Shown: positions 1 to 10,577, counted from the first letter of the stretch. The stretch is 64,000 nt of DNA from Haberlea rhodopensis (GCA_907163345.1 CAJQUN010000015.1:6542886-6606885), one strand, 5' to 3'. Program-made: numbers and translations. The notes: generated from the sequence alone by a model not told the origin.

Positions 1-465
1 TCGACGTCTCTCGTTATTTTCGTATTTCTAACTCTAGTTCTATATTTTCATTTGATTTTGATGTTTAGAATGTTGAAAAACAATTTAATGCATTGTTATT
101 TGATGGAGATTGTTGGCTGAGTTTGTTGTCAAGACTAAGGGGATCCTTTGTATGAACCCGTAATTCAATTTTAGAATGTTTGAATTTAAATCTTAACTCA
201 TAGGAAAATTATGGGGGACTATATAGGTGAACCGAAAGTCTTGATAATTGTCTCTATTGATTCTAATCTTATTCGTTCTTGTTTGTTGGGTTGATTATTG
301 AGTTAATTAGTCAATTTAGTTAATACATTACAACCAATTTTTGTAGGCTAAATATAGTTAAATTAATTGAGCTTGGTACTTATTTCCTAGTCCTCGTGGG
401 TTCAACACTTGTATTTTTCATATCATTACACTAAAACTTGACACCGTGCACTTGCGGTGCATAAT
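1..465 (+). mobile_element. Athila LTR, 3' part, truncated on both sides
   Basis: This stretch is about 90% similar by eye to 35148-35600, the 3' half of the Athila LTR at 34553-35637, in the same orientation. It carries the Athila U5 block with TTGACACCGTGCACTTGCGG at 438-457. The LTR stops at 465, before its last ~40 bases and the primer site, and is joined to a reverse-transcriptase fragment in the opposite orientation. It may be the 5' LTR of the plus-strand element G that resumes at 17770; that link is inference. Its 5' end lies outside the window. Confidence 0.8.
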
Positions 466-703
466 CTTTGGTACACATTGAATATGACTTACCCATGAAC
501 TATCAGAGATAGGGTAGATAATACCTGCATCCATTAGCTTAATGACCTTGGCTTTGACTACCTCTTGCATTTTTGGATTGAGACGGCGTTGTGGTTGTAC
601 TACGGGCTTGAAAGTCTCTTCCATCAGAATTTTATGCATGCACACCGATGGGCTAATTCCTTTAATATCTGCTATCTTCCATCCAAATGCCTTCTTGTGT
701 TCC
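466..703 (-). pseudogene. Athila pol fragment (start of reverse transcriptase), filler-like
   Basis: The minus strand encodes the start of the Athila reverse-transcriptase region: a MCMHKILMEETFKP segment, then IIYPISDSSWVS and QCVPK. It matches 13358-13595 in element A and about residues 855-915 of the gag-pol of element D. Nothing from the catalytic core remains. Both ends are abrupt. On the left it meets an LTR of opposite orientation, with only one or two bases of possible microhomology. On the right it meets the Athila post-pol spacer. It looks like filler DNA or the product of an illegitimate deletion. Confidence 0.8.
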
Positions 704-1323
704 CTTTAATTTCAAGCACTTCTCCACTAATGTAGTTATTCCCTAGACTTGGATTAATAGGTCTTTTAAAGCTTGTAATGTTTGGCCTAGGTGTTTGGCT
801 TCAAAGAAAAGATAAGGAAATACAAAGAAGAGAGAAAATTCAAACTTTTTAGCACACTTTGAGATTCTCTTCTTTTTTTCTAGCCTTGGCCACTTTTGGT
901 CTTATTTATTCATTTTTTTCTCAAAGCTTTTTCTATCTTTTTCTTTTCTCATTCATCAAATTTTTTAACAATAAGCTCATCAAATTTTAGCAATTCAAGT
1001 GCATCTAATGGGAATCATTATACTCCCTTAGGGTCAAGATAAAAATCTTCCATTTAGGCTCAAGTAGGTGGGTATAATGAGGTTGCCAAAGAATGTTGAA
1101 TGGGGCTAATAGTATGTCAAACATATTCCATTCTTTTATCATTTAGGCTCAAAGTAGGGAACTAGAGATTAATATAAACATGGTAAGCTTGAAAGGCTCA
1201 AACGGTCCAAAAATCGCCTAAATCATTTCCAAGTGTAGTTCCTAACTATAAAATTTCGCCTCAAAGTGCTCTCAAATAGGTTCTAAAGTGTTTTAAGGTC
1301 CTCAAGACAAATCATAGTTAACA
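704..1323 (-). mobile_element. Athila A post-pol non-coding spacer, left part
   Basis: This is non-coding sequence of the kind found between integrase and the 3' LTR in the other Athila copies. It matches 36655-37270 (element E) and 52950-53560 (element D), including the block AAGCTTGTAATGTTTGGCCTAGG near 764-789. It is split from its continuation (10253-10825) by the chromovirus insertion. I see no ORF with family similarity in it. Confidence 0.75.
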
Positions 1324-1328
1324 CAATT
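1324..1328. repeat. target-site duplication CAATT (left)
   Basis: CAATT lies immediately left of the LTR start at 1329 and is repeated exactly at 10248-10252, right of the other LTR. Five-base duplications are normal for Ty3/Gypsy integration. Confidence 0.95.
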
Positions 1329-1929
1329 TGTAAGGACCCTAATCCTTAAGTGCGGAATCAAGGCATAATAGAGCTAAAATAAACAAATCAGAGTTTAAAA
1401 GAACATGTTGAGTCTATGAGCTTAAGCATTACATGCCAAAAATAAGGACTACCAAATGGATTAATTACATTCCAATCAAAAGAATGTGTGCAACTATAGT
1501 TTTATACTACTCCTAGAGTAGATACTATCCAAAATAATCCTGTCCTTTCATCCTCAATAGAATGCCCGTCAAGCTCACCACCTCAACCCGTTCAAGCCCT
1601 TCTATCATGCCAAAAAGGTACCTACAAGGACAACCCCCAAACATGAGCAATAATAATCATTCATATTCAACACAATATGAAGATAAAGCGTAAATGCATA
1701 ATCATAATAAAACACTTCATGTTTTCCCCATGCATTTCAAACGCTTCCCGTTTGGTTGTCCCTGTACCATAACTCATGAGTATAATCAATAGATTATTTT
1801 TAATGGTCTAAACATGTCATGAACATATACCATTTCATCAATACCAAATACTGATCACCAATCCCTAGTCTGTCCATCACAATGTATTTTAATGCCCCTC
1901 GCTTATTTACATATAGACGGCATAGGATA

Positions 1930-2076
1930 ACCTCGCTTCAATGGACTGCGGGACTCCCACCCCTCGCCTCTCATTGAGCGGCAAATACCATTTCCTCGTC
2001 CTATATGATAACCACGCTCAAATGTGACATGCGGCGCTCCCACCCCTCGCTTCACATTTAGCGGAACCAAACCAAA
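1930..2076 (-). repeat. imperfect sub-repeat in the chromovirus LTR
   Basis: Two diverged units share CTCCCACCCCTCGC flanked by pieces reading GCGG and CGCTCAATG. The same block, diverged and in opposite orientation, recurs at 47875-48270 and at 8783-8930 in the other LTR. It has no coding potential I would trust. Confidence 0.55.
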
Positions 2077-2434
2077 TAGCGGCAAGCATTAAAATCATCA
2101 AGGGATGACCACGACTCATGGGATATGCACCAATAATCATATGCATCTATAACATCATGCATAACATGTATTTGCATCCACTATGCAATACCACATATAT
2201 ACTTGCATCCACAATGCATAAACAATAAGTATATAAGATACATGTACCGTTGGGGTGCCCGTACGTCCACTACGTACCTTTCCAAAATGTAGGATATGGT
2301 AGGACTTCAATGCCTTGGCTGTGTCGCCACCTGGGATGGTTCTACACATTCACACAAATCAATATTAGAACCCAATAATAGTCCAATCCCAAAAATCCTA
2401 CAAAAAAATCCAAAAATACCAAATTTTGGTCTTC

Positions 2435-2643
2435 GCGATCGATCGCCCCTCACGGCGATCGATCGCCAATCCTCACTGTCCGAGAATCAAATTTTGCACC
2501 CTTCGGCGATCGATCGCCACCCCTGGCGCGATCGATCGCCAGACCCGCCGATCGATCGCCCAAGAGTGGCGATCGATCGCCAATTGCTTGAAAAGCCCAC
2601 TGCCTGGGCGCGATCGATCGCCTGGAATGGGCGATCGATCGCC
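2435..2643. repeat. palindrome array GGCGATCGATCGCC, eight copies
   Basis: Eight copies of the 12-base palindrome GCGATCGATCGC, or one-base variants, lie in 209 bp with irregular spacers of about 7 to 40 bp. Each carries three CpG sites. The outer base pair often extends it to GGCGATCGATCGCC. It lies in the LTR, probably in the transcribed leader, since the TATA-like string is upstream of it in element orientation. Confidence 0.95.
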
Positions 2644-3391
2644 AACCCCTGTTACCCGAAAAACCTCCATTTTTGCACCTCAAAACCATTCCAACCCATT
2701 CCAACACTTATACAATCAATCAACAACATAAATACCAACATAAACCACCAAAATACACCTTAAAACAACCATAAATCCAACCCCCAAACAAAACCACAAT
2801 AACCCAACACAAACCCATTTTAAAACCCTTCAAAATCAACCCAAACTTAAACAAAACCTTACAAAATTTACAATGAGGTATCCATACCTCTTGGGGACCT
2901 CAAATCACCCAATAATCTCCACAAAACAAGATTTTGCAAAGGCTCCTCTTCACCCTTGAGCTCAAGCTCGAAAATGGGAAGGGAAAGGAAGGGTTTGGGT
3001 GTTGTTTTGGTAAAGTTAAAAAGTGATGGATGGATGAGGTGTGGGGTAATAAAATGAGTTGGTTTAATTAAAAGCATACCAAAATAATTCCATGGTGTAT
3101 AAAACACCCCAATATGATATTTTCCAAAGCATTTACTCATAATGCACCAAATACCAATTAAACACATGATTTCTAATCAATTGCTACCAATGACAAATAA
3201 ATCATGCTTCCAGTAATATTTACCCAACATGCACCACATGCACCCTGAAATGCAACCCCGGGTCACCCTATCCACATGACCATGCATTTCCATAAGGTAA
3301 ATAAATTCCAACACATAATTAATTACCACATAATTATCATAATAATCGCAATTAATGCCCAAAAGCAATTAACCATTTCGGGGATATCACA

Positions 3392-3405
3392 ATACTCCCC
3401 TACTT
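3392..3405 (-). promoter_or_regulatory. polypurine tract of the chromovirus
   Basis: In element orientation the tract reads AAGTAGGGGAGTAT and abuts the 3' LTR start at 3391. This is the usual site of plus-strand DNA priming during reverse transcription. Confidence 0.85.
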
Positions 3406-3425
3406 ATAAGATTTCGTCATCGAAA

Positions 3426-4454
3426 TCACATGCACTTACCCCAACAGGAAACTAAACATAAACACATACCAGAGAATAGTTCCGGGTAGTGCTGCACCAT
3501 ATGCCGCTCCGTCTCCCACGTAGCCTCCTCGACACCCCTGCGATCCCACTGAACCTTGATCATAGGTATCACTTTGTTCCGAAGTCTACGGTCTGCTCGA
3601 TCCAGAATTCTGACAGGCCGCTCCACATAAGATACATCGGACTCTAACTGAACTTCGGAAGGCTGTAACACATGCGACGGATCCGGCTCATACTTCCGCA
3701 GCATCGATACATGAAACACATCATGTATACCAGATAAAGAAGGCGGCAAAGCCAGTCGGTAAGCTAAGGTGCCAATGCGCTGCAAAATCTCGTACGGTCC
3801 AACATACCTCGGAGACAGTTTCCCGCGCATCCCAAATCGCACAACGCCTCTGAAAGGCGAGATCTTCAAAAAGACCTTATCTCCCAACTGAAATTCCAAC
3901 GGTCTCCGCCGTTTATTTGCATAAGCTGCCTGTCTGTCCTGGGCCGCTTTCATTTTCTGCCTTATCGACTTTATCTTTTCCTCCATTTCCCGAATCAACT
4001 CCGGTCCTCCGACCGATTTGCGGTCCAAATCATCCCAACACAAGGGTGATCTACACCGTCTGCCATAAAGAGCTTCAAACGGAGCCATCTGAATACTCGC
4101 CTGGTAGCTATTGTTATAAGAAAACTCTACCAAAGGCACTGAATCTTGCCAAGAGGCATCGAACTCCAAAACACAAGCTCTTAACATGTCCTCGAGCGTC
4201 TGAATAGTGCGCTCGGTCTGGCCATCCGTCTGAGGATGATAAGCAGTACTCAATCTGACGTCAGTTCCCAAAGCTGACTGAAGGCCTTCCCAAAAATGAG
4301 ATGTGAATCGCGGATCTCGATCTGACACTATGGAAACGGGGATCCCATGCAATCTCACCACATCTCTAATATACAACTGCGCCATCCTCAAAAATGTGAA
4401 AGTCATGCTATAGGGGATAAAATGAGCTACCTTAGTCAATCTGTCCACAATCAC
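3426..4454 (-). pseudogene. chromovirus integrase C-terminal part plus chromodomain, downstream of an in-frame stop
   Basis: This frame continues the gag-pol ORF at 4455 after a single TAG, with no shift. It carries the remaining integrase catalytic residues: Asp about 45 (VSDRDPRF) and Glu about 81, 36 residues apart, as in a DDE core. YVGPYEIL near 217 fits the GPY/F module. About residues 276-320 resemble a chromodomain (ERPVRILDR, then IKVQWDRR and EATWETE), which in this family is thought to guide integration to chromatin. The first codon after the stop is GTG, so it is not an independent gene. Most likely TGG mutated to TAG; stop readthrough is a weaker alternative. Confidence 0.9.
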
Positions 4455-7400
4455 CTAAATAGCATCAAAGCCTGAAGCACTCCTCGGCAAATGAGTCACG
4501 AAGTCCATGGAAATGTGCTCCCACTTCCACTTCGGTATCTCCAAGCTTCTCAGCTCACCGCCAGGTCTCTGTCTCTCTGCCTTAACCTGCTGGCAGATCA
4601 AACACCTCTTTACAAAAGCGACGACATCAGATTTCATCCTCTTCCACCAAAACTGACCACGTAGATCTTTATACATCTTCTTCCCGCCTGGGTGGATGCT
4701 AAGTCTGCTACTGTGAGCTCGTTCCAAGATCCCTTTACGCAACTCCGGCGTACTCGGAACCACCCAACGGTTCCCCAATCTCAAGGATCCGTCATCTGCC
4801 ACCCTGAACTTCGTTGGCTGACCAAGATGTACTAAAGATAACCACCTCTGAACCTCATCATCTGACCTCTGAGCTCTCCTGATGTTCTCATAGATGTCTG
4901 GCTCGGCTAACAGAGTCGATACATACACAGGCGATGCATCAATGTCAAAGTCATAGCCCAGATGGCAATAAGAGGTCATCATAGCCGACAGGTGAATGAC
5001 GTCCTCAGCAGAACTCCTCACTTTCCGGCTCAAAGCGTCTGCTGTCAAATTGGCTTTCCCGGGATGGTACTCTATCTCACAATCATAATCCTTGAGTAGG
5101 TCCATCCATCTCCTCTGCCTCATGTTCAGCTCTGCCTGAGTGAATAAAAACTTGAGGCTCTTGTGGTCCGTGTAAATGGTGAATGAAGTACCATATAAAT
5201 AATGCCTCCAGATCTTCAGGGCGAAGATGATAGCCGCCAATTCCAAGTCATGAATTGGATATCTGGTCTCATGCGGCTTCAACTGCCTCGACGCATAAGC
5301 TACCACATGCTTATCTTGCATCAGAACACATCCAAGGCCCTGCAGCGATGCATCAGTATACAGAACAAATTTGGAGTTCTCCGTCGGGATCAATAACACT
5401 GGCGCCGTCGTCAACCGGTGCTTTAATTCCTGGAAGCTCTCCTCACAAGCTTTTGACCAAAAGAAAGGCACTCCCTTTTGGGTCAACTGAGTCAGCGGCT
5501 TGGCAATCTTCGAAAAGCCCTCGACAAAGCGCCGATAATACCCGGCCAAACCCAGAAAACTCCGAATCTCTGGCACAGAAGTGGGGGCAGCCCACTCCAT
5601 CACAGCCTCAATCTTCTTGGGATCTACAGATATCCCGCTGCTCGATATGACATGCCCCAGAAACACTACACTGCTCAGCCAAAATTCACACTTACTGAGC
5701 TTAGCATACAACTGATGCTCTCTGAGAATCTGAAGCACTGTCCTCAAGTGTTTCACATGCTCTTCCTCACTCCGGGAGTAGATAAGAATATCGTCAATAA
5801 ACACAATGATGAACTGATCAAGATACTGCTGAAACACTCTGTTCATCAGACTCATAAAGACTGCTGGAGCATTCGTCACGCCGAACGGCATTACTAGGAA
5901 TTCATAATGTCCATATCGGGTCCGGAACGCTGTCTTCTGCACATCTTCCTCTCTGACTCGAATCTGATGATATCCGGATCTCAAATCAATCTTGCTATAC
6001 ACCCTGGTACCTTGCAACTGATCAAACAGATCGTCGATCCTTGGAAGATGATACTTGTTCTTCACTGTAGCCTTATTCAGTTGCCGGTAATCGATACACA
6101 ACCGCATCGAACCGTCCTTCTTCTTCACAAAGAGAACTGGTGCGCCCCATGGCGACACGCTCGGGCGTATATATCCCTTGTCAAGGAGATCCTGCAACTG
6201 TTCTTTCAACTCTCTCAACTCAGCCGGTGCCATCCTGTAAGGTGCACGAGAGATAGCGGATGTCCCTGGCAACAGCTCGATCCCAAACTCAACTTCCCTA
6301 GCCGGTGGGAATCCTGGGATCTCTTCTGGGAATACATCAGTAAACTCTGCCACTACTGGTACTTCCTCAACTCTCAGTTCCTTATCCTTCTCAGACGTGT
6401 CCACGGCATAGATGAGATAGCCCGTGTGACCACGTTCCAATAGCTGAGTCATCTTGATCGCTGAAATCAACGGAATCTTCGCACGAGAACCGTTGCCATA
6501 GAAGGTCCACTGACTGCCCAACTCAGGTCTGAACTTCACTGTCCTCTGCCGGCAATCTACCACTGCCTGATACCTGTTCAGAACATCAATACCCAAGATG
6601 CAGTCGAAATCTGACATACCCAGCACAATTAAATCTGACCTCAACTCGTTGCCCTCAAAATAAATGAGGCAGTCTGCCATAAACTGATCAGCAACAACAT
6701 TTCTTCCAGTGGGTGTCGAGACAAGGAGAGGCGTGGGTAAAGAAGACGTGCGCATATGGTGTCTTTCCACAAAACCCACCGATACAAAAGAATGGAAGGC
6801 ACCTGTATCGATCAAAATAAAAGCAGGGTACGTAAATAAATGACACGTACCGGCAATCACCTCCTCTGGGGCTGCCTGAGCCTGCTCCCTGGTCAGTGCA
6901 TACACCTGTCCTTGGGGCGGTCCTACTGTCTGACCTCCCGATGGTCGAGGCCCAAACTGCTGCCTCTGCTGCACTGTCCTATCCTCAAACCTCGGCCTGT
7001 TGCCCTGAAACTCAGACTGTCCTCCCCGTGTGGGGCAATACCGAGCGATGTGGCCCATCTTGCCACAGATATAACATGCAGGACACTTGTTTGAAGAATG
7101 CGGCCCTCCACAATTGTTGCACCTCGGCTCTCCCGGCATATCCCCTTGTGAAGATCCTCGATCGGCCGACCAATTGCCCTTCTTGCCATCCTGTTTCTGA
7201 CCAAAGTGTTTCTTTCCACCGTACCGTGAAGATGAAGAGGCACCATGGGGTTTAAATGGCTCACCCCGAGGCCTCAAGCTGTCACTCGTCTGCCTCTGTT
7301 GCGGTACGGGTGGTGGCATAGCGTAAGCTCCCACTCCTAGCTCAGCAAGCTCCGCTCTTGTGAGAGCATCATCAAAAGAAGTTGGGTTATTAGTGATAAC

Positions 7401-7970
7401 CCGGTCATAGAGCTCCGGTCGCAACCCTTTCATAAAGTTCCTCATCTTAGCGTGCCCACTGGTGGCAATGTGGGGAACGTACCTCAACAATGAAGAGTAC
7501 CGTGTGGCATAGTCTGCCACTGTCATGTTCCCCTGCCTCAGACTTGTAAATTCATCCTCCTTTGTCTGTCTTGCTGCTGCGGAGAAGTACCGATTCAAAA
7601 ACCTAGTCCTGAAGAGTGTCCAATCAATCACAGCACCCAGTGCTCTCATCTCCATTACTGTGCTCCTCCACCACATCAGAGGTTTCTTGGCTAATTGAAA
7701 CTCCGCCAGCCTCAGCCAAGCTGTCACAGCACAAGGAGCCGATACAAAGATCTGCTCAAGTCTTTCCAACCACTCTTCAGCCTCTTCTCCGGACTCTGTC
7801 CCCTCAAACCGGGGCGGATGATAAGATAGAAATTGCGTCAAGCTAATCTCACCCGGTAGCAATAACTGAACCACTGGTTCCATGCCTACGGCCGGTGGAG
7901 GTAGAGGGTTCACTTGACCGACGCTTGCGTTCACACTACCAATATCTCCAACCTCCTCATTAGCAGCCAT
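4455..7970 (-). CDS. chromovirus gag-pol polyprotein (gag, protease, RT, RNase H, integrase N-terminus)
   Basis: The open frame starts upstream at a TTG; the first ATG is at 7970 (MAANEE), which I take as the start. Numbered from the open frame: gag core about 45-215; two CCHC zinc knuckles at 288-300 and 303-316; protease ILIDTGAFHSF with Asp392; reverse transcriptase about 590-780 with FIDD at 728-731; RNase H about 865-985 with YTDAS and YTDH; integrase zinc site H1090, H1097, C1127, C1130; first catalytic Asp about 1160. It ends at TAG four residues after GF, where the family normally continues. It should make working gag, protease, RT and RNase H but a truncated integrase. Confidence 0.93.
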   Translation of the reverse strand: MAANEEVGDIGSVNASVGQVNPLPPPAVGMEPVVQLLLPGEISLTQFLSYHPPRFEGTESGEEAEEWLERLEQIFVSAPCAVTAWLRLAEFQLAKKPLMWWRSTVMEMRALGAVIDWTLFRTRFLNRYFSAAARQTKEDEFTSLRQGNMTVADYATRYSSLLRYVPHIATSGHAKMRNFMKGLRPELYDRVITNNPTSFDDALTRAELAELGVGAYAMPPPVPQQRQTSDSLRPRGEPFKPHGASSSSRYGGKKHFGQKQDGKKGNWSADRGSSQGDMPGEPRCNNCGGPHSSNKCPACYICGKMGHIARYCPTRGGQSEFQGNRPRFEDRTVQQRQQFGPRPSGGQTVGPPQGQVYALTREQAQAAPEEVIAGTCHLFTYPAFILIDTGAFHSFVSVGFVERHHMRTSSLPTPLLVSTPTGRNVVADQFMADCLIYFEGNELRSDLIVLGMSDFDCILGIDVLNRYQAVVDCRQRTVKFRPELGSQWTFYGNGSRAKIPLISAIKMTQLLERGHTGYLIYAVDTSEKDKELRVEEVPVVAEFTDVFPEEIPGFPPAREVEFGIELLPGTSAISRAPYRMAPAELRELKEQLQDLLDKGYIRPSVSPWGAPVLFVKKKDGSMRLCIDYRQLNKATVKNKYHLPRIDDLFDQLQGTRVYSKIDLRSGYHQIRVREEDVQKTAFRTRYGHYEFLVMPFGVTNAPAVFMSLMNRVFQQYLDQFIIVFIDDILIYSRSEEEHVKHLRTVLQILREHQLYAKLSKCEFWLSSVVFLGHVISSSGISVDPKKIEAVMEWAAPTSVPEIRSFLGLAGYYRRFVEGFSKIAKPLTQLTQKGVPFFWSKACEESFQELKHRLTTAPVLLIPTENSKFVLYTDASLQGLGCVLMQDKHVVAYASRQLKPHETRYPIHDLELAAIIFALKIWRHYLYGTSFTIYTDHKSLKFLFTQAELNMRQRRWMDLLKDYDCEIEYHPGKANLTADALSRKVRSSAEDVIHLSAMMTSYCHLGYDFDIDASPVYVSTLLAEPDIYENIRRAQRSDDEVQRWLSLVHLGQPTKFRVADDGSLRLGNRWVVPSTPELRKGILERAHSSRLSIHPGGKKMYKDLRGQFWWKRMKSDVVAFVKRCLICQQVKAERQRPGGELRSLEIPKWKWEHISMDFVTHLPRSASGFDAI

Positions 7971-8167
7971 GCTGTAATACAAATGTTAACAACAATTCCA
8001 AAGCAGTATATATGTTATGCCGTTAGATAACAGGAATGAGAATAAGCACGTTAGTATAACATGATATACATTAATATGCACCACATGCATAAACATGCTT
8101 CAAATGTAAGCACCTAGCCTATCATGCTAAGGCTACCCTTTACTCGTTCCCGGGTTCTCTAACCACT

Positions 8168-8179
8168 GCTCTGATACCA
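8168..8179 (-). promoter_or_regulatory. primer-binding site, tRNA-iMet
   Basis: In element orientation the site reads TGGTATCAGAGC, four bases inside the 5' LTR. It is complementary to the 3' end of plant initiator tRNA-Met, the usual primer of chromoviruses. Confidence 0.95.
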
Positions 8180-8183
8180 CTAA

Positions 8184-10247
8184 TGTAAGGACCCTAATCC
8201 TTAAGTGCGGAATCAAGGCATAATAGAGCTAAAATAAACAAATCAGAGTCTAAAAGAACATGTTGAGTCTATGAGCTTAAGCATTACATGCCAAAAATAA
8301 GGACTACCAAATGGTTAATTACATTCCAATCAAAAGAATGTGTGCAACTATAGTTTTATACTACTCCTAGAGTAGATACTATCCAAAATAATCCTGTCCT
8401 TTCATCCTCAATAGAATGCCCGTCAAGCTCACCACCTCAACCCGTTCAAGCCCTTCTATCATGCCAAAAAGGTACCTACAAGGACAACCCCCAAACATGA
8501 GCAATAATAATCATTCATATTCAACACAATATGAAGATAAAGCGTAAATGCATAATCATAATAAAACACTTCCTGTTTTCCCCATGCATTTCAAACGCTT
8601 CCCGTTTGGTTGTCCCTGTACCATAACTCATGAGTATAATCAATAGATTATTTTTAATGGTCTAAACATGTCATGAACATATACCATTTCATCAATACCA
8701 AATACTGATCACCAATCCCTAGTCTGTCCATCACAATGTATTTTAATGCCCCTCGCTTATTTACATATAGACGGCATAGGATAACCTCGCTTAAATGGAC
8801 TGCGGGACTCCCACCCCTCGCCTCTCATTGAGCGGCAAATACCATTTCCTCGTCCTATATGATAACCACGCTCAAATGTGACATGCGGCGCTCCCACCCC
8901 TCGCTTCACATTTAGCGGAACCAAACCAAATAGCGGCAAGCATTAAAATCATCAAGGGATGACCACGACTCATGGGATATGCACCAATAATCATATGCAT
9001 CTATAACATCATGCATAACATGTATTTGCATCCACTATGCAATACCACATATATACTTGCATCCACAATGCATAAACAATAAGTATATAAGATACATGTA
9101 CCGTTGGGGTGCCCGTACGTCCACTACGTACCTTTCCAAAATGTAGGATATGGTAGGACTTCAATGCCTTGGCTGTGTTGCCACCTGGGATGGTTCTACA
9201 CATTCACACAAATCAATATTAGAACCCAATAATAGTCCAATCCCAAAAATCCTACAAAAAAATCCAAAAATACCAAATTTTGGTCTTCGCGATCCATCGC
9301 CCCTCACGGCGATCGATCGCCAATCCTCACTGTCCGAGAATCAAATTTTGCACCCTTCGGCGATCGATCGCCACCCCTGGCGCGATCGATCGCCAGACCC
9401 GCCGATCGATCGCCCAAGAGTGGCGATCGATCGCCAATTGCTTGAAAAGCCCACTGCCTGGGCGCGATCGATCGCCTGGAATGGGCGATCGATCGCCAAC
9501 CCCTGTTACCCGAAAAACCTCCATTTTTGCACCTCAAAACCATTCCAACCCATTCCAACACTTATACAATCAATCAACAACATAAATACCAACATAAACC
9601 ACCAAAATACACCTTAAAACAACCATAAATCCAACCCCCAAACAAAACCACAATAACCCAACACAAACCCATTTTAAAACCCTTCAAAATCAACCCAAAC
9701 TTAAACAAAACCTTACAAAATTTACAATGAGGTATCCATACCTCTTGGGGACCTCAAATCACCCAATAATCTCCACAAAACAAGATTTTGCAAAGGCTCC
9801 TCTTCACCCTTGAGCTCAAGCTCGAAAATGGGAAGGGAAAGGAAGGGTTTGGGTGTTGTTTTGGTAAAGTTAAAAAGTGATGGATGGATGAGGTGTGGGG
9901 TAATAAAATGAGTTGGTTTAATTAAAAGCATACCAAAATAATTCCATGGTGTATAAAACACCCCAATATGATATTTTTCCAAAGCATTTACTCATAATGC
10001 ACCAAATACCAATTAAACACATGATTTCTAATCAATTGCTACCAATGACAAATAAATCATGCTTCCAGTAATATTTACCCAACATGCACCACATGCACCC
10101 TGAAATGCAACCCCGGGTCACCCTATCCACATGACCATGCATTTCCATAAGGTAAATAAATTCCAACACATAATTAATTACCACATAATTAATCATAATA
10201 ATCGTAATTAATGCCCAAAAGCAATTAACCATTTTGGGGATATCACA
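8184..10247 (-). repeat. 5' LTR of the chromovirus
   Basis: The pair of 1329-3391. It starts TGTAAGG and ends TATCACA on the plus strand. Differences from the partner include A/C near 8574, C/A near 8792, C/T near 9178 and G/C in the first palindrome near 9295. The promoter should lie here; a TATAAAA-like string is at 9951-9958 on the plus strand, but it is a weak match when read in element orientation. Confidence 0.95.
9289..9497. repeat. palindrome array in the chromovirus 5' LTR
   Basis: The same eight-copy array as 2435-2643. The first copy has one G-to-C change (GCGATCCATCGC); the other seven are unchanged. Confidence 0.95.
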
Positions 10248-10252
10248 CAATT
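10248..10252. repeat. target-site duplication CAATT (right)
   Basis: The exact partner of 1324-1328. Confidence 0.95.
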
Positions 10253-10543
10253 GTTCCAATATACAATTCACTCAATCATGAGCCAAAAGTGCTCAAAATA
10301 TTTCTCAATTTTGAAATATTAACTCAACCTAAGATATTCACAAACAAGTAAAAATCTTCAAGACTTAAGTTGAGATGGGGATTAACATCATCATGTAATA
10401 CCATTGCAATTCTAATTCATTATTTCTAAATGATGAACTCATTTCGAGAAAAAAATTTTTATATGCCCCAAAAACGATCTAATCTCATCATAGATCAATC
10501 ATGCAAGGAAGTATCACAAGATAACAGCAGAAACCAATAAACA

Positions 10544-10577
<34 letters not shown>

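Larger units (their letters stand above)
1329..3391 (-). repeat. 3' LTR of the chromovirus
   Basis: The LTR begins TGTAAGGACC and ends ATATCACA on the plus strand, so in element orientation it runs TGTGATATCC to CCTTACA. It is over 99% identical to 8184-10247. It contains eight palindromes in 2435-2643 and an imperfect sub-repeat in 1930-2076. A TATAAAA-like string near 3100 is a possible promoter, about 450 bp upstream of the palindromes in element orientation. Confidence 0.95.
1329..10247 (-). mobile_element. complete Tekay/Del-type chromovirus, nearly intact, minus strand
   Basis: This is an 8919-bp Ty3/Gypsy element with LTRs of 2063 and 2064 bp, TG...CA ends, a 5-bp TSD, a tRNA-iMet primer site beside the right (5') LTR and a purine tract beside the left (3') LTR. 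Its polyprotein runs gag, two zinc knuckles, protease, reverse transcriptase, RNase H, integrase and a C-terminal chromodomain-like tail, which places it in the chromoviruses; long LTRs suggest Tekay/Del. The LTRs differ at about seven substitutions and three small indels, so insertion was recent. It sits in the non-coding spacer of Athila A. One in-frame TAG in integrase interrupts an otherwise open frame. Confidence 0.95.

Noticed and set aside
2435..2643. CRISPR-like array
   Set aside because: The repeats are perfect palindromes with irregular short spacers inside plant LTRs; there are no cas genes and no bacterial context.
2296..2763. Open frames over the palindrome array on both strands (for example 155 residues with repeated DRSP or IDRQ)
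   Set aside because: The repeated peptide words only reflect GATCGATC units read in different frames. The same happens at every array, in both strands, so I do not call a protein.
3917..4207. Plus-strand ORFs inside the chromovirus polyprotein (also at 5255-6443 and 6896-7255)
   Set aside because: They run antisense to a well-supported gag-pol frame and have no family motif.
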